A DNA stretch of 64,000 nt from Riptortus pedestris (GCA_019009955.1 CM032232.1:143958501-144022500), one strand, 5' to 3'. Shown: positions 1 through 10,990, counted from the stretch's first letter. Program-made: numbers and translations. The notes: generated from the sequence alone by a model not told the origin.

Positions 1-121
1 TTTATAAATATCATTGATATTTATTAGAAATTATTGTATTTTTTCCCCCATAAAAAAGAAATTTGATTAAGATCGATTTAATTAAAATTAATAGGATAAG
101 AAAAAATAACTAATCTAAGTC

Positions 122-816
122 TATATATATATATATATATATCTGTTAATGCTCTAGCTGTCGCAATCTTCCTTTGATCATTACGAAACTCGGCATTTAA
201 CCGTTTTATGTAAAAAGACAGATCAAGTTCGTTAATGGCTGAAATCGGACTAGAGGGAGGGGGGGTTTAAAAGGAGGAATTTTCGAAAATTCAAAATATC
301 ACCGTTATTATGCATCGGATCAAAAAACTGTATAGAACCAAACTTATTGCAAATTAAATTTACCATAAGTATGTTATATTCATGTATTCTCTATCTTAGA
401 TATTAACCGCGATATTTGCATTTGTATGAAGTCTGTGGTCGGGTATAGTTCGGATTAGCTCGGCCATTTCCGTAACTACTCGACTCAGGTGGAAGCTTCT
501 TCTAACTTTACCTGTCGTTTCGTACCTTACCTTACCTTCGTTACTGGGTGAGATTTATGCGAATACGTTCTGTTCATCCACCCCCCCCCCCCCTTCTTTA
601 GTTCTTGGACTACTAAAATTTGATTATTTATAATATAAATTATTCTTACAATTCAGAAGCCGTTTCCGTTGGGAGTTTATTAAAATTAACTGAAAGATTT
701 CTCATTACCGCTTGTATGTACTTTGTGTTGTGTTACTAGTATTCCGATTTTTCTATTGTAAAACTTCACATGGGAAATCTGCTTAGTTGACGCAGCCTTT
801 GCGTGACGGACTTTTT
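122..816 (+). mobile_element. Family A (HINE-like) copy, 5'-truncated
   Basis: The copy begins at a short (TA)n tract followed by the CTCTAGC hairpin block and the G-rich tract, and ends with GGGAAATCTGCTTAGTTGACG and the GCGTGACGGACTTTTT terminus. The palindromic 5' tip is absent. The 3' half is the AAGTCTGTGG...GGTGGAAGCTTC variant, also seen near 46.0 and 62.3 kb. The stem-loop has decayed (GCAGCCTTTGCG). No coding potential. Confidence 0.75.
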
Positions 817-840
817 GAAAAATAGGTCTATTCAATATTA

Positions 841-1329
841 TGTATATCTACATATATGTCTGTTACCGCTCTAGCGGTCGGAAGTTTTGTTGTATCGCTA
901 ATAACCTCGATATATAAGCATTTCATGTGTATAGAAAGATCAAGTTTTTTAACGGCTGAAATCGGGCTTGAGGAAGGGTGGATTAGGGGGTGGGAAGCTT
1001 TGAAAATTCGAAATATATCCGATATTATGAGTAAGACAGAAAAATTGTATAGTCAACTAATAGAAAATATAATAATTTATAAATGTTGTTATGTACATTG
1101 TTTCTCTATATTAAATATTAACCGAGATATTTCCATACCATCGTTTTCGGCAATCAATAAACCCCCACTCCTACACGTGTCATATTAATATACGCTTATG
1201 TAATGAACCACCTTATTTGAATCCTAAATATTAAATATTGTTCCCATTGAAGTTTTAGTTTTAGAGGTAAAAACAAATTCGTGACACACGTGGGTATCTG
1301 CTAAGCAGCCCCTGCGTGACGGACTTTTT
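841..1329 (+). mobile_element. Family A copy, 5'-truncated, short variant
   Basis: Starts at the CCGCTCTAGCGG hairpin block and ends CAGCCCCTGCGTGACGGAC plus T's. Its 3' half is the AAACCCCCACTCCTAC variant shared with copies near 38.5, 43.5, 45.4 and 49.5 kb. The open frame at 856-1188 only reads through the repeat and is not a gene. Confidence 0.7.
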
Positions 1330-1871
1330 ATAATTAAGTTGATATGTAAATATTTATTTCAGAGTCTTGTTTACACATATGTTGGGGTCGTATTTATATT
1401 ACTTTATATATCCCGCAATTAATAAGAATTTACACAGTTTTCTTCTAGAGTTGCTATCATTCCCCAGTATTTCAGACAGTACTTCTGATATACCAAGGGA
1501 CTTTCTTATAACCTCCTATCTTCTACACTCAAATTCCTATTTTGAAGACAACACACTACTTATGAATGGCTATAGTAATACGAAAAGAGCTGCTTCCGAT
1601 ATTCCGAACACAATGGTTACAACTACAAGACTTAGCCTTTAGATCAGGTATGGACAATCTCTCACATGTTGCGGGTCAAACTTTAGTATGCAAATATGTT
1701 CGCGGGTCGCGTTTAAAAGTAGTGCATTTTAAAGTAGTGTTCATAATTTTTAACGAAAGATATCAGACATGAAATTATAGTACAATGCAGTTATAATAGA
1801 ATTTATTAAAATAAAAAAATGAAATGAAAAAAATGGGCAGAGTATTATAATTAAATCGCAAAATTTGGAAT
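1330..1871. other. Unassigned AT-rich sequence
   Basis: No repeat boundary, domain or RNA is recognised. Two open frames of 91 and 68 codons overlap in different frames here and neither resembles a known family. Confidence 0.4.
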
Positions 1872-2372
1872 TACAGGGTGCCTCAGAAAGATCCAACTAT
1901 TTTGAACAACAGTTAAAAAAAATGCTATTTGTGATTAGTTATTTATTGAAATTTTAACATAGAGGGAAATTTTACTTTTTAAATATGGCGTTACTTAAAT
2001 GACGCCCGTTTCTTTGATGACACTCTTCAAACCTTCTGCGGACGTTATTGAAAACTTTTCCAAGAAGTTGTTGAGTTCCAAAAAGTACGGTCCAATTTGA
2101 AGCTCTTCGTGGACAATGCAGCCCAAACTGTAACTTTGGGGCTATGCAAATGGGCCTCGTCGATAAACAAAATGTTGTCCAAATCATTAAATTTCTCTAA
2201 CATTATGTTTACATAATTTAACCTCAGAACATAATCATTTTCAAACTCGATTAGCGCCAACTAAAAATGTAAGAACTGATCTTGCTAGCGTCGCCCCTCC
2301 CCCACCTCCGCTCCACGTATTTAGCATCTCGTTCACTTGGAAAATAGTTGGACCGTTCTGAGACGTTCTGTA
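1872..2372 (-). mobile_element. Deleted mariner-like (IS630/Tc1/mariner) element
   Basis: Imperfect terminal inverted repeats of about 30 bp bound the element. The left end reads TACAGGGTGCCTCAGAAAG then CCAACTATTTT, and the right end is its degenerate reverse complement (AAAATAGTTGG...CTGTA). Both ends sit at TA, the expected target. At about 500 bp it is far shorter than an intact mariner of about 1.3 kb, so much of the transposase has been lost. Confidence 0.75.
1972..2260 (-). pseudogene. Mariner-like transposase remnant, frameshifted
   Basis: Two overlapping minus-strand frames (2260-2045 and 2187-1972) together read like the middle and C-terminal part of a DDE transposase. The first frame has NDLDNILFIDEAHLHSPKV followed by TVWAALS, which matches the conserved D-E-x-H...PKVTVW block around the second catalytic aspartate. 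The second has NNVRRRFEECHQRNGRHLSN, a typical C-terminal stretch. A frameshift near the TSWK/GKVF overlap separates them. The N-terminal DNA-binding region and first catalytic Asp are missing. It lies inside terminal inverted repeats, so it is a dead transposon gene. The superfamily call is fairly secure; the exact clade is not. Confidence 0.7.
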
Positions 2373-3514
2373 TTACAAACGACGAAACTTAAATAGTGAC
2401 AGCGAAAACAATGAGACACTTGAGCTTGAATTTGTGAAACTAATCCATCGATGTTTTTATTAATTCCACTAATACAAAGACGTAAAGAATTTTCCAAATT
2501 ATCGTCAGTCAGCCTTGTACGATGTTTGGTTTATTAACTTTCACCATTGATAAGAACTGCTCGCATTTATACTACTATACTGCCAAACGCACAAATCTCT
2601 CCTCATCCTCATTTGGAGTAAGTAGTGTAATACTTTTACATCACTCTGATCTGAAAGTAGTTACTTTCGCTACCGTATGTAAGTATGGAAAGTGGGTCTT
2701 TTTATAATAACTTGAAACAGCTGTTCTCTTTCCCACTCTAGGGAGGGAAAAACTTGTCCCTCCCTTTAATGAAGTTACAGTTTCCAACGCTAGGTTACGC
2801 TAGCGTTTCTATTCGAAAAACGATTTATATTTTAGTTATTTTAAAGCACTAAAGATATTATTGGTCGATTACTTATCATTAGAAAATATAATTACACTAA
2901 TTTAACTTAGTTTTATTATAAAATTCGTTTATGTCATTTAAAAGAGTTCTGTATAAATCCAAATTTGTGACATTGTTGTCATTTGTTATCAACTAATCGA
3001 TTGTCGCAGCTACATCTCATGTTTACAAACCACTTACTTTAATTATACAAAATGGCTGGGAGCATACCAAAAAATTTAATGAAGGAAGCCACTAAAATTG
3101 TTGAGTTGTAAATGTTTGAATTTGTTATAAATTTATTTCAAATAATAAAGAATTGTGTTTGAAAGAGTTATTAAAGTTATGTTACTTGTATGAGGTTACT
3201 GCTCTAAATCAGCTGTTCAGAAATAATCGATACTACAGAATGCAAAACAAATCATTTAATATGATAATACTTAATAATTACGAGTTTAAATTATATTTCG
3301 CATTTTTTGCCTCGTGATGTAAAGTATCGTTCATAACTCGGGCGGAAAGTGAGTTTCCAATGCTCGATCTAATTTCCAGTAAAACACGATCTCGCATATG
3401 AAACAGTCACTTTCCGCCCTTGTAATGAAATATACTATTGTTTAATTGGGTTTTTCAAAAGGTCTCGCGGGCCGGATCGAACCTTACCGGAGCTTGCCCA
3501 GATATGCTTTATAC
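2373..3514. other. Unassigned sequence with a small foldback
   Basis: No gene recognised. A foldback lies at 3340-3419, where GGGCGGAAAGTGA returns as TCACTTTCCGCCC, and a G/C-rich hairpin (GGGAGGG...CCCTCCC) lies near 2740-2765. The open frame at 2522-2707 has no recognisable content. Confidence 0.4.
3340..3419. repeat. Short foldback (GGGCGGAAAGTGA arms)
   Basis: Left arm GGGCGGAAAGTGA and right arm TCACTTTCCGCCC are exact inverted copies at the outer ends. Inner parts (CTCGATCT versus ACGATCTCG) are loosely complementary. It could be a MITE end or a stand-alone hairpin. Confidence 0.55.
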
Positions 3515-4124
3515 CAGGGGTCTCCAAACTACGGCCCGAGGGCCACATCCGGCCCGCGGACAGATTTTGTCCGGCCCGCGGAGAGCTAGCATACTTGAAA
3601 ACTCCTTTTAGAGAACATATTTTTTATAGCAAATTAAATTTAGTTTACTGAAGTATTCTAATTTTATGTTGAATAATTATTAATATGACATCTACATTGA
3701 TATGGTCATGGGCTAACTACTCATAACATTGTTGTAGGCTTATTGTTATTGTTTTTGTGATAATACTGCGATTTCAATCCGCGCTTCATAGCTTCGAATT
3801 TTTCTGTCCGCAAACTTCCTGTATATTTTGAGTAATTTTGAAAATGTTTTGTTTCATAATGACGTTTAATGTTATATTCTTTGAGAACGGCTATGCTTTC
3901 ATTGCAAATCAAACATAGCGCCTTGTTACTGGACTCAATTACGAAATACTGAATGTTCCACTGATCTTTGAATTTTCTGCATTCACTATCAATTTTTCGC
4001 TTCTTTTCCATACTACTAAATCACACACAAAAGCAACAATTCAAATCAAAAATATGGTTTTGGCCCTCGGAACTTACTGGAGTAATCAGTATGGCCTTAA
4101 GGCTGGAAAGTTTGGAGACCCCTG
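3515..4124 (-). mobile_element. Deleted hAT transposon
   Basis: The left end CAGGGGTCTCCAAACT and right end AGTTTGGAGACCCCTG are inverted copies about 16 bp long, starting CAGGGG as in hAT elements. Flanking octamers CTTTATAC and CTTTAGAT agree at 6 of 8 positions, consistent with an 8-bp target duplication that has drifted. Length is 610 bp, so the catalytic part of the transposase is deleted. The subterminal region holds repeated CGGCCCG(C/A)GG. Confidence 0.8.
3721..4011 (-). CDS. N-terminal fragment of hAT transposase (BED-type zinc finger)
   Basis: A 96-codon frame starts about 110 bp inside the right end of the hAT element and runs toward its middle. It opens with a basic MEKKRKIDSECRKF stretch, then C33-x2-C36 (ALCLICNESI) and H51-x4-H56 (RHYETKH), a BED-like zinc finger that binds transposon ends in hAT transposases. 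Sequence style resembles the N-terminus of the ZBED5/GTF2IRD2-related hAT group. The dimerisation and RNase H-fold catalytic regions are missing, and the last residues run into deleted-element sequence. It could at most produce a DNA-binding fragment. Family call firm, subgroup tentative. Confidence 0.75.
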   Translation of the reverse strand: MEKKRKIDSECRKFKDQWNIQYFVIESSNKALCLICNESIAVLKEYNIKRHYETKHFQNYSKYTGSLRTEKFEAMKRGLKSQYYHKNNNNKPTTML

Positions 4125-4540
4125 CTTTAGATCATGACGAGTCCTTAATACGCGCGCGCGTTCACACGCAACTTTTCCCAGAACTCGCTGTCGAGTCTTC
4201 CATTTTGCCAGTATAAGCTGTAGAGTGCTTCATGTATATTTTATTCTGGCATCCGCCGGTGTAAAGATTAATCCCTGGAGACCCAATCCACAATAAAATG
4301 GCTTTCAACACATCAGAGTGAAAACGCTAACACAAATTAAAACGAATGAGTTTTCACCGCCGAGTGCTATTGTTTTGCTTTGAACATTAGCGCTCGCTTT
4401 TATTTTTCTCCGTAATCTATGGATAGAAGGGGTTTAGTTAATGTTTCAAATATTTTGGCTGGTCATTATATACTTTTTTTTTAATTGAAATTTTAAGTTA
4501 TGGAATACACAACTCAGCTGTTTATGATTCAGTAATCTAT
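4125..4540. other. Unassigned sequence
   Basis: No domain, RNA or repeat boundary recognised between the hAT element and the next family A copy. Confidence 0.4.
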
Positions 4541-4663
4541 TTTAGCAGATTTCCCTTAAGGGAAATCAGCTATTGAGGTTGTACTCATGACACGATTTTT
4601 GAAAAATGTCTTCAAATGTCCATCGATCCTACCTAGTAGATGACGAAAATGAGGTCCGTTCAA

Positions 4664-4732
<69 letters not shown>

Positions 4733-4736
4733 AATA

Positions 4737-4776
<40 letters not shown>

Positions 4777-5350
4777 TGTGTTAGCGCTCAAGCGGGGCTA
4801 AACTAATCATTTGATAATTTTATGTAAAAAAAAAAAATGTTCAAGTTCTTTATTGGCTGAAATCGGACCAGTGGGAGGGGTGGGTGGTTTAGAGGGGAGG
4901 GCTTTCGAAAATTCTTAATATCTCCGTTATTATGCGTCGGATCGAAAAATTGTACAGAACCAATCTTATTGCAAATGTAATGTTCTATAAATGTTGTTAT
5001 GTACATATATTCATTATCTTGATTATAGACCGATATATTAGCTTATTTTTAGCAATTTACATATTTATTTTTAGCTGGTGGTGGGGGTGATGAATCAGGT
5101 TAATCACAAACACTTTTTTAAGGCTCCTCACAATGTATTTCTTAAAACGCTTAGCGCTTTCAGGAATTTAATATCCATCCTCAGAGCTCAGTAGCAACAC
5201 TATAGGCACGCCCTACGCTCTGACGCTCTGAGGATGGGAATTTAATACCCGAAAGCACTAAGCGTTTTAAGAAATAAATTGTGAGGAGCCATAAAAAAGT
5301 GTTTCTGATTAACCCGATATATTTGCATTTTACAGTTTTCGGCATTCAAT
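4541..5350 (+). mobile_element. Family A copy, interrupted by a foldback
   Basis: The palindromic tip (TTTAGCAGATTTCCCTTAAG) begins the copy, followed by the CCATCGATCCTACC block, a long (TA)n merging into (TG)n, and the G-rich tract. The core then decays. A foldback at 5094-5318 separates it from a piece reading GATATATTTGCATTTTACAG. No A-type 3' stem-loop is visible after it. Confidence 0.75.
5094..5318. repeat. Foldback with about 90-bp arms and hammerhead-like motif
   Basis: Arms 5102-5187 and 5225-5310 are imperfect inverted copies around a 37-bp loop, with complementarity continuing a few bases outward (GGTTAATCA/TGATTAACC). The right arm at 5228-5254 reads CTGAGGA, then TGGG...CCC, then GAAA. 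That is a CTGANGA-stem-GAAA arrangement also present in three other foldbacks of this window. Penelope-like origin is possible but no RT is present. Confidence 0.75.
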
Positions 5351-6050
5351 AAAATAATGAAAAATATATACACAAACATTGTAATTGCAATTCTTCTTTA
5401 ACCTTTACAGAAGTCAATATTTAAATATTTTATACAAAATCTAGATCAAGATTGTCAATAGTTTAAATAGAGCCAGATAATGAGGTAGGGGTCTTTCTGT
5501 TCTTGTCATGAGGTATGAGTGTCCAATCCTGAGTCTCGTGAGTATAACTTCGTCTCATCTATTGTCACTTTTGCTGGATGGCCACTCGCTCCATTTCTTG
5601 TAGATGATTTTCTGATATTCTATTCCAACATGTTTGCCATTTATCTAATGTTGTCTGTAGTATTTGTAGATGTGGCAGGGTCAGTCAGTTAAAGGAGATG
5701 GTATCTGTGAACCATGTTTGGCTTGAGCTTCCTACGGTTTCATGACCCGGGCATAATTAAACTTTAAAAGAGAAAAATGCTTTAGAGCATAAAAGAAAAC
5801 GTTATAGCGACTTAAATCCTCGGGAAAACCAACATTTGATTTAAGGCGAAAGAGAGGGAGTTTTTCAATTTTCCAAGTGCGCTGGGCAAATAGACAAAGA
5901 AGACAAATTGTGATGAATAGGATGGCGGGGCTTATTAGAATTAAACAGCTGGTTAAATACCGCCATGTTTGCCATGCCGGATAAATAAGGTGTGGAGCTC
6001 GTAAGGTAGAATTTAGGGGTGTTTCACCTTATGTACGTTGGCCCTCTCAT
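5351..6050. other. Unassigned sequence
   Basis: No coding frame, RNA or known repeat recognised in this 700-bp stretch. Confidence 0.4.
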
Positions 6051-6171
6051 TTTGGAAGATTTCTTAAGGGAAATCTACTACTGGGGTTGTAATCATGACG
6101 TGATTTTCGGAAAATTTCTTCAAATGTCCAGTTGACGAAAATGAGGTTCATTCAATATATATATATAGAGA

Positions 6172-6215
<44 letters not shown>
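6051..6215 (+). mobile_element. Family A 5' end fragment
   Basis: A degraded tip (GAAGATTTCTTAAGGGAAATC) is followed by the TGACGAAAATGAGG block and a (TA)n tract. The copy stops in the microsatellite. Confidence 0.65.
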
Positions 6216-6331
6216 CAATAATATAACAGCAGGAACCACTCTAGAACATCTGACCATAAATCTACCATTTCCAGTATACAAAGCTTTATTTCCGTTAAGG
6301 ACATAGAGTAATTACGGACTAAAATTAAATT

Positions 6332-6595
6332 GTCCGTCACGCAGGAGCTGCGTAAACTAAGCAGATTTCCTAAGGAAGGTTTACAACAAATAAATCTATA
6401 TACTGGTAACACCACCGTGAATGTTAAACGAATTAATACAAACAGTAAGAAGAAATGTTTTAGTCAATTTACAAGTTAATAACATCTTGAACGGAAAGCG
6501 TCTGAATTGTAAGCAAATAGGGCAGCCAACATCCCAGCACTGAATAGACAGAATCTAGACCGGAAAGAAGAACAATTAATGAAATATCTGAATAT
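6332..6595 (-). mobile_element. Family A 3' end fragment
   Basis: Reads TGTCCGTCACGCAGGAGCTG and CTAAGCAGATTTCC, the reverse complement of an A 3' end, with intact stem-loop arms. The interior resembles the 55.94-56.19 kb piece (CAGACAGAATC-like and GAAAGAAGAACAATTA stretches). Confidence 0.65.
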
Positions 6596-6949
6596 AAGAT
6601 ATTACCGCTCTAGCGGTCGCAATTGTTGTTTGATCGTTACGAAACTTGATATTTAGTCATTTTATGTAAAAAGAAAGATCCAGTTCGTCAATGGCTGAAA
6701 TCGGACCAGTGGGAGGGGGGGGGGCTTAGAGGTGGAAAATTTTAAAAATTAGAAATATCTCTGTTACTATACGTCGGATCGAAAAATTGTAAAGAATCAA
6801 TCTTATTGAAAATGACACGTACTATAAATATTGTCTGATACTATTACTCTCTATCTTGAATATCAACCAAGATATTTGCACTTTTCAGTTTTCAGACTTC
6901 AGCAAATAGCCAACTTCTACTCATATCAAAGAAAAAATACTCTGTTATA

Positions 6950-7552
6950 CACTCAACCGCAAAAAAAAAACCGAACACTTAGATTTAGTCTTATAATTTT
7001 GTTAAATACTTAATATATATGTATATTAATCTTTTTAATTAAAATAATTGGTTAATCTATAGGTTATTTAAACAAAATCTGCCAAAAGTGAATAATTTTT
7101 ATTGATTATTTACAAAAAAATACAAAATAACAAAAAAATAAATTAACACATTTAAAAAAAAAATATTCTTCATTTTTATTGCAGTGAATGGTAGACTTCG
7201 CTACCCCAAGCGTTTCGGCAATGTAACGTAAGCTCCGGCCTCCCATCTAAGTTTGAAAGACCCATTATTCTGGACCGAAATAAAAATAAAACATTAATTA
7301 AAGAAAATGCTTGGTTAATAATTAAAGATGTTTAAATGCGCGAAAAACTACTTACAGTTTAGAATAGATCAACTTCAGGACAAATAAATCTAATCTGAGT
7401 TTTATCTAATTGTTTACTAATCCTGAAGGGATTAGTTCAATGGACTTAGACTCTAAATTCTCTGTAATAACTAGAATACCCACATAAAGCTGAAAGTAGC
7501 TTTTAAAACGACAAAAATGAAGTGTCCGGTTTTGTTTTTTTTGCGGTTGAGT
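6950..7552 (-). mobile_element. Deleted Tc1-like transposon
   Basis: Terminal inverted repeats begin ACTCAACCGC followed by an A-run and CCG(A/G)ACACTT, with the reverse complement (AAGTGTCCGG...GCGGTTGAGT) at the right end. Both ends adjoin TA. Only a transposase N-terminal piece remains, on the minus strand. A second, longer-looking copy lies at 30.95-31.83 kb. It is inserted inside a family A copy. Confidence 0.8.
7164..7246 (-). pseudogene. Tc1-like transposase N-terminal helix-turn-helix remnant
   Basis: Read from an ATG at 7246, the minus strand gives MGGRSLRYIAETLGVAKSTI and a few more residues. This matches the first helix-turn-helix of Tc1-type transposases (L-x-x-I-A-x-x-L-G-V-x-x-S-T-I/V). 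The frame is only about 30 codons before divergence. The DDE catalytic region is absent. It lies between intact Tc1-style inverted repeats, which supports the call. Confidence 0.7.
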
Positions 7553-8042
7553 ATACTTATAATAAACTACATTTTTCAAAGCTTAAATACCAAATATTGT
7601 TTTCAAGAGTCCTTTATTATACGAGATAGATGAAAATAGGTCTTGTGACCCCCCCCCCCACCCATTTTAAGCTCTTGGACTAATAAAATTTGATTGATTG
7701 AGATACACATTATTCTGATTAATTATAAATTACATTACTAGATATAGTACATAGTTTTCTATAAAATTAATATGTTATATTCTGATATTTTTCAGCTATT
7801 CTTTGTCTTTCCGGTGGGCCGTTGGCCGAACTGTTTGTTTACATTTGAGACGCTTCTCGCCGGGAGGGAAAAGATTCTTATTACTGTTTGCATTTATTCA
7901 CTTAATGTTCACGGTGGTGTTGTGTTAGCAGTATCTAGGTTTATGACGGACTTTAGCCTAATCGTAACCAAACTTGATATATGATAATTTTATGTAAGTC
8001 AACTAAAGATCATGTGAATTACAATATAACGAAGTGGCTGAA

Positions 8043-8164
8043 TTTTAGCAGATTTCCCTTAAGGGTAATCAGCTATTGAGGTCGTACTCATGATGCGAGT
8101 TCCGAAAAATTTCTTCAAATGTCCATCGATCCTACCCAGGAGATGACGAAAATGAGGTCCGTTC

Positions 8165-8220
<56 letters not shown>

Positions 8221-8773
8221 CTGTTAACGCTCTAGCGGTCGCAAGTTTTGTTTGATCTTTACCAAACTCGGAATTTAATCGTTTTATGTAAAAAGGAAGA
8301 TCAAGTTCGTTAATGGCTGAAATCGGACCAGTGGGAGGGGGGGTTAAAGGGGGAATTTTGAAAATTCAAAATATCTCTGTTATTATGCGTCGGATCGAAA
8401 AATTGTATAGAACCAATCTTATTGCAAATTAAATGTACTATAAATATTGTTCTATACATTTATTCTGTATCTTGAATATTAACCGAGATATTTGCATTTG
8501 TATCCTGCGTGTGGTCACCAGTAGGCTATGTTCGGACTTTCCGCCGAGAGCTCTGGCGGCCGTTTCTATAACTATTCGTCCCTCGTGAATAGGTTTAGAG
8601 GTTAGGTTAACTGTTTTTTGGGGCTAGAAACTACTGGGTTATTACGCCCTAAATAATGTTTTAGGTTTAGAGGTTTCTTACTACTACAGTTGTTATTAGG
8701 CAGATTTCTCTATTGTAAAACTTCTCGTGGGAAATCTGCTTAGTTTACGCAGCCCCTGCGTGACGGACTTTTT
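8043..8773 (+). mobile_element. Family A copy, full length (reference copy)
   Basis: All modules are present in order: tip TTTTAGCAGATTTCCCTTAA, the GTCCATCGATCCTACCCAGG block, GAGGTCCGTTCAAAATT, (TA)n of about 45 bp, CTCTAGCGGTCGC, TTTTATGTAAAAAGGAAGAT, the GGGAGGGGGGG tract, TTTGAAAATTC, ATTAACCGAGATATTTGCAT, the 3' half with GAGAGCTCTGGCGGCCG, and the terminus GGGAAATCTGC + ACGCAG-CCC-CTGCGT + GACGGACTTTTT. The tip GCAGATTTCCC and subterminal GGGAAATCTGC are inverted copies. No open frame, so non-autonomous. Confidence 0.85.
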
Positions 8774-9371
8774 AATATCAAAATGGCGAAGGCAACTTAA
8801 ACTTATGTCTCTCAGGTAAATTATAAACCTCGCCCGTTGAAAGTTATCTCCAAAAACTTTTTTGGCGAAGTTGGTGCGATTTTTCTCCAACCAATAAAAT
8901 TCCGTGGTAAAATAATTGCTTCCTCCACTTCAAAACACATTTTTCAGCCATTGCACTATTGAAATCTTGTATCTCATATTGGTGAAATTTTGATTTTGAG
9001 CAGTGTTATAATTTTCCTGTTGATGAGTTTCGTGCCGACGTCCAAACGCCACTTCCCTTTCTGCCGGGAACCAATCAATGTTTTAATCAGAACATTCCTC
9101 TCCCAGATACATTGAATATTAGATGAACTATAAATATCTTTCACTCGCGATTCCATTTTCATTAATTATAGTAAAAAAAAAAATGCCTTTTACAAACCCG
9201 GAAAAGCCCGTCAAGCACACGATGGTGATGTCATCAAATGATGATGTCTCCTGTTCAAATAATAGAGCAGAGCAATTAGGAATACTGATTGAATACTTCT
9301 TATTTATTCGCACAGACAGCGATATCTGGAACATAAAACGTATTGACGTATTGAAATTGCACTGAAAATGC
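8774..9371. other. Unassigned sequence between opposed family A copies
   Basis: No gene or repeat recognised. Overlapping short frames occur on both strands without recognisable content. Confidence 0.4.
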
Positions 9372-9801
9372 AAAAAAGTCCGTCACGCAGGTGCTGCGAA
9401 AACTAAGCAGATTTCCCACGTGAAGTTTTACAATAGAGAAATTTCACGAGAGGCGAGCAGTTAAGGAAACGGCCGAACTAGCTTTTGGCGGGAAAGTCAC
9501 CCGTCCGTTAGCCGCCCAGATTTAATAGAAATGCAATATCTCGGTTAATATTCAGGATAGAGAATAAATGTATATAACAATATTTATAGTAAAGTTAATT
9601 TGCAATAAGATTAATTCTGTACAATTTTTCGATCCGACGTATAATAACGGAGATATTTCGAATTTTCGAAAATCCTCCCCTTTAAACCCCCCACAGGTCC
9701 GATTTCAGCCGTTAACGAACTTGATCTTCTTTTTACATAAAACGACTAAATATCGAGGTTGGTAACGATCAAACAAAAATTGCGACCGCTAGAGCGGTAA
9801 C

Positions 9802-9869
<68 letters not shown>

Positions 9870-9992
9870 GAACGGACCTCATTTTCGTCACCTCCTGGGT
9901 AGGATCGATGGACATTTGAAGAAATTTTTCGAAACTCCCATCATGAGTACGACCTCAATAGCTGATTTCCCTTAAGGGAAATCTGCTAAAAA
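9372..9992 (-). mobile_element. Family A copy, full length
   Basis: Reverse complement of the family: AAAGTCCGTCACGCAGGTGC at the left, (TA)n at about 9804-9864, and GGGAAATCTGCTAAAA at the right. The stem-loop has loop CAC in place of CCC with the stem preserved. The 3' half is the CGGCCGAACTAGCTTTTGGC variant. Confidence 0.85.
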
Positions 9993-10057
9993 ATTTCGAA
10001 AATTCCGTCCTGAGTACAACCTCAATAGCTGATTTCCCTTAAGGGAAATCCGCTAAA
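9993..10057 (-). mobile_element. Extra family A 5' tip in tandem
   Basis: A second copy of only the outer 65 bp of the 5' end (GAGTACAACCTCAATAGCTG, TTTCCCTTAAGGGAAATCCG) abuts the previous copy in the same orientation. Confidence 0.75.
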
Positions 10058-10403
10058 AGAAATATCTCTTTTAATATTAACCGGACACTTAAGAAATTTA
10101 AGAAACCAATTACCAGATGAACAGGTCTGTAAAAATGGATTATGTACAAAAAGCATGTAATGCTTAGGACGATGCCCTCAATCTGAAAACTACACTTTCA
10201 CAGATAAGGTTCCATCTTCAGTGCCTGCTGAAAAAAAAAATCACTTAGAAAAACATTGATAGCATGGCGAACAAGTTGTAAAAAACACCAATTAACCATA
10301 AAAAATAACATACTATAACGTGAGTAATATAACATTTAAATTAAAACCAGCAACTAATTCACGAGATATAAAACTTTCATGCTTCTACTACATCTTCTTC
10401 CGT
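10058..10403. other. Unassigned sequence
   Basis: Nothing recognised. Confidence 0.35.
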
Positions 10404-10990
10404 TTTAGCAGATTTCCCTCGAGGGGAAACAAGCCATTGAGGTTGTGTTCGTGGAGCGATTTTCAAAAAATATCCTCAAATAACCATCGATCCTTGCAAG
10501 GAGAAGACGAAAATGGGGTCCGTTCCGTATATTTATTCGTCTATTAAAACTCTAGGTGTCGCAATTTTTGTTTGATCGTTACCGAACGCGATATTTAATA
10601 GTTTTATGTAAAAAGAAAGATCAAGTTCGTTAATGGCAGAAATCGGGCAAGTGTAAGAGCGGGCTAGAGGTAGAATTTTGAAAATTTGAAATGTCTCCAT
10701 TCCTATAAGTCGGATCGAAAAATTGTACATAATCCAATCTTATTTCAAATTAAATTAACTACAAATGGGGCGATATATATTCTTCATCCATCTCAAATAT
10801 TAACTGAGGTTTTCCCATTATTTTAATTTTCAGCCCTCAATCGCATGTTACGAATAAGCCAACATATCATGAACCGTCTTATTTCAAGGTGAAATACTGA
10901 ATATTGTGTTCAACAAATCGTTTCTAGATGAGATATAAGTCCCGCTGCCCTCTCCCCGTCTTTGGTTCTTATATTTCTAAAATTAGAGAT
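10404..10990 (+). mobile_element. Old, diverged family A copy
   Basis: The tip reads TTTTAGCAGATTTCCCTCGA, with the centre of the palindrome changed to TCGA. The CATCGATCC block and CGTTTTATG-like and CCGTTCC stretches remain, but (TA)n is nearly lost. Divergence is much higher than in most copies. The right boundary is uncertain. Confidence 0.6.

Larger units (their letters stand above)
6599..7954 (+). mobile_element. Family A copy carrying a Tc1-like insertion
   Basis: The copy starts at TACCGCTCTAGCGGTCGC, runs through the G-rich tract and interior, is broken by a Tc1-like element at about 6950-7551, and resumes at AAGCTTAAATACCAAATATTG. It ends near TTTATGACGGACTTT. The 3' portion includes GTTTACATTTGAGACGCTTC, also found at 36.9 kb. 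Confidence 0.6.

Noticed and set aside
4606..4806. Frames rich in IYIYIY or VCVCVC here and at many other TA/TG tracts (6152, 21145, 34325, 38054, 47100, 51632, 54595, 56648, 58172, 59289)
   Set aside because: Read-through of microsatellites inside family A or B repeats.
8043..8773. Family A as a standard TIR MITE
   Set aside because: The 11-bp inverted repeat is terminal only at the 5' end, about 30 bp of stem-loop follows it at the 3' end, and no target duplication is evident; the HINE model fits better.
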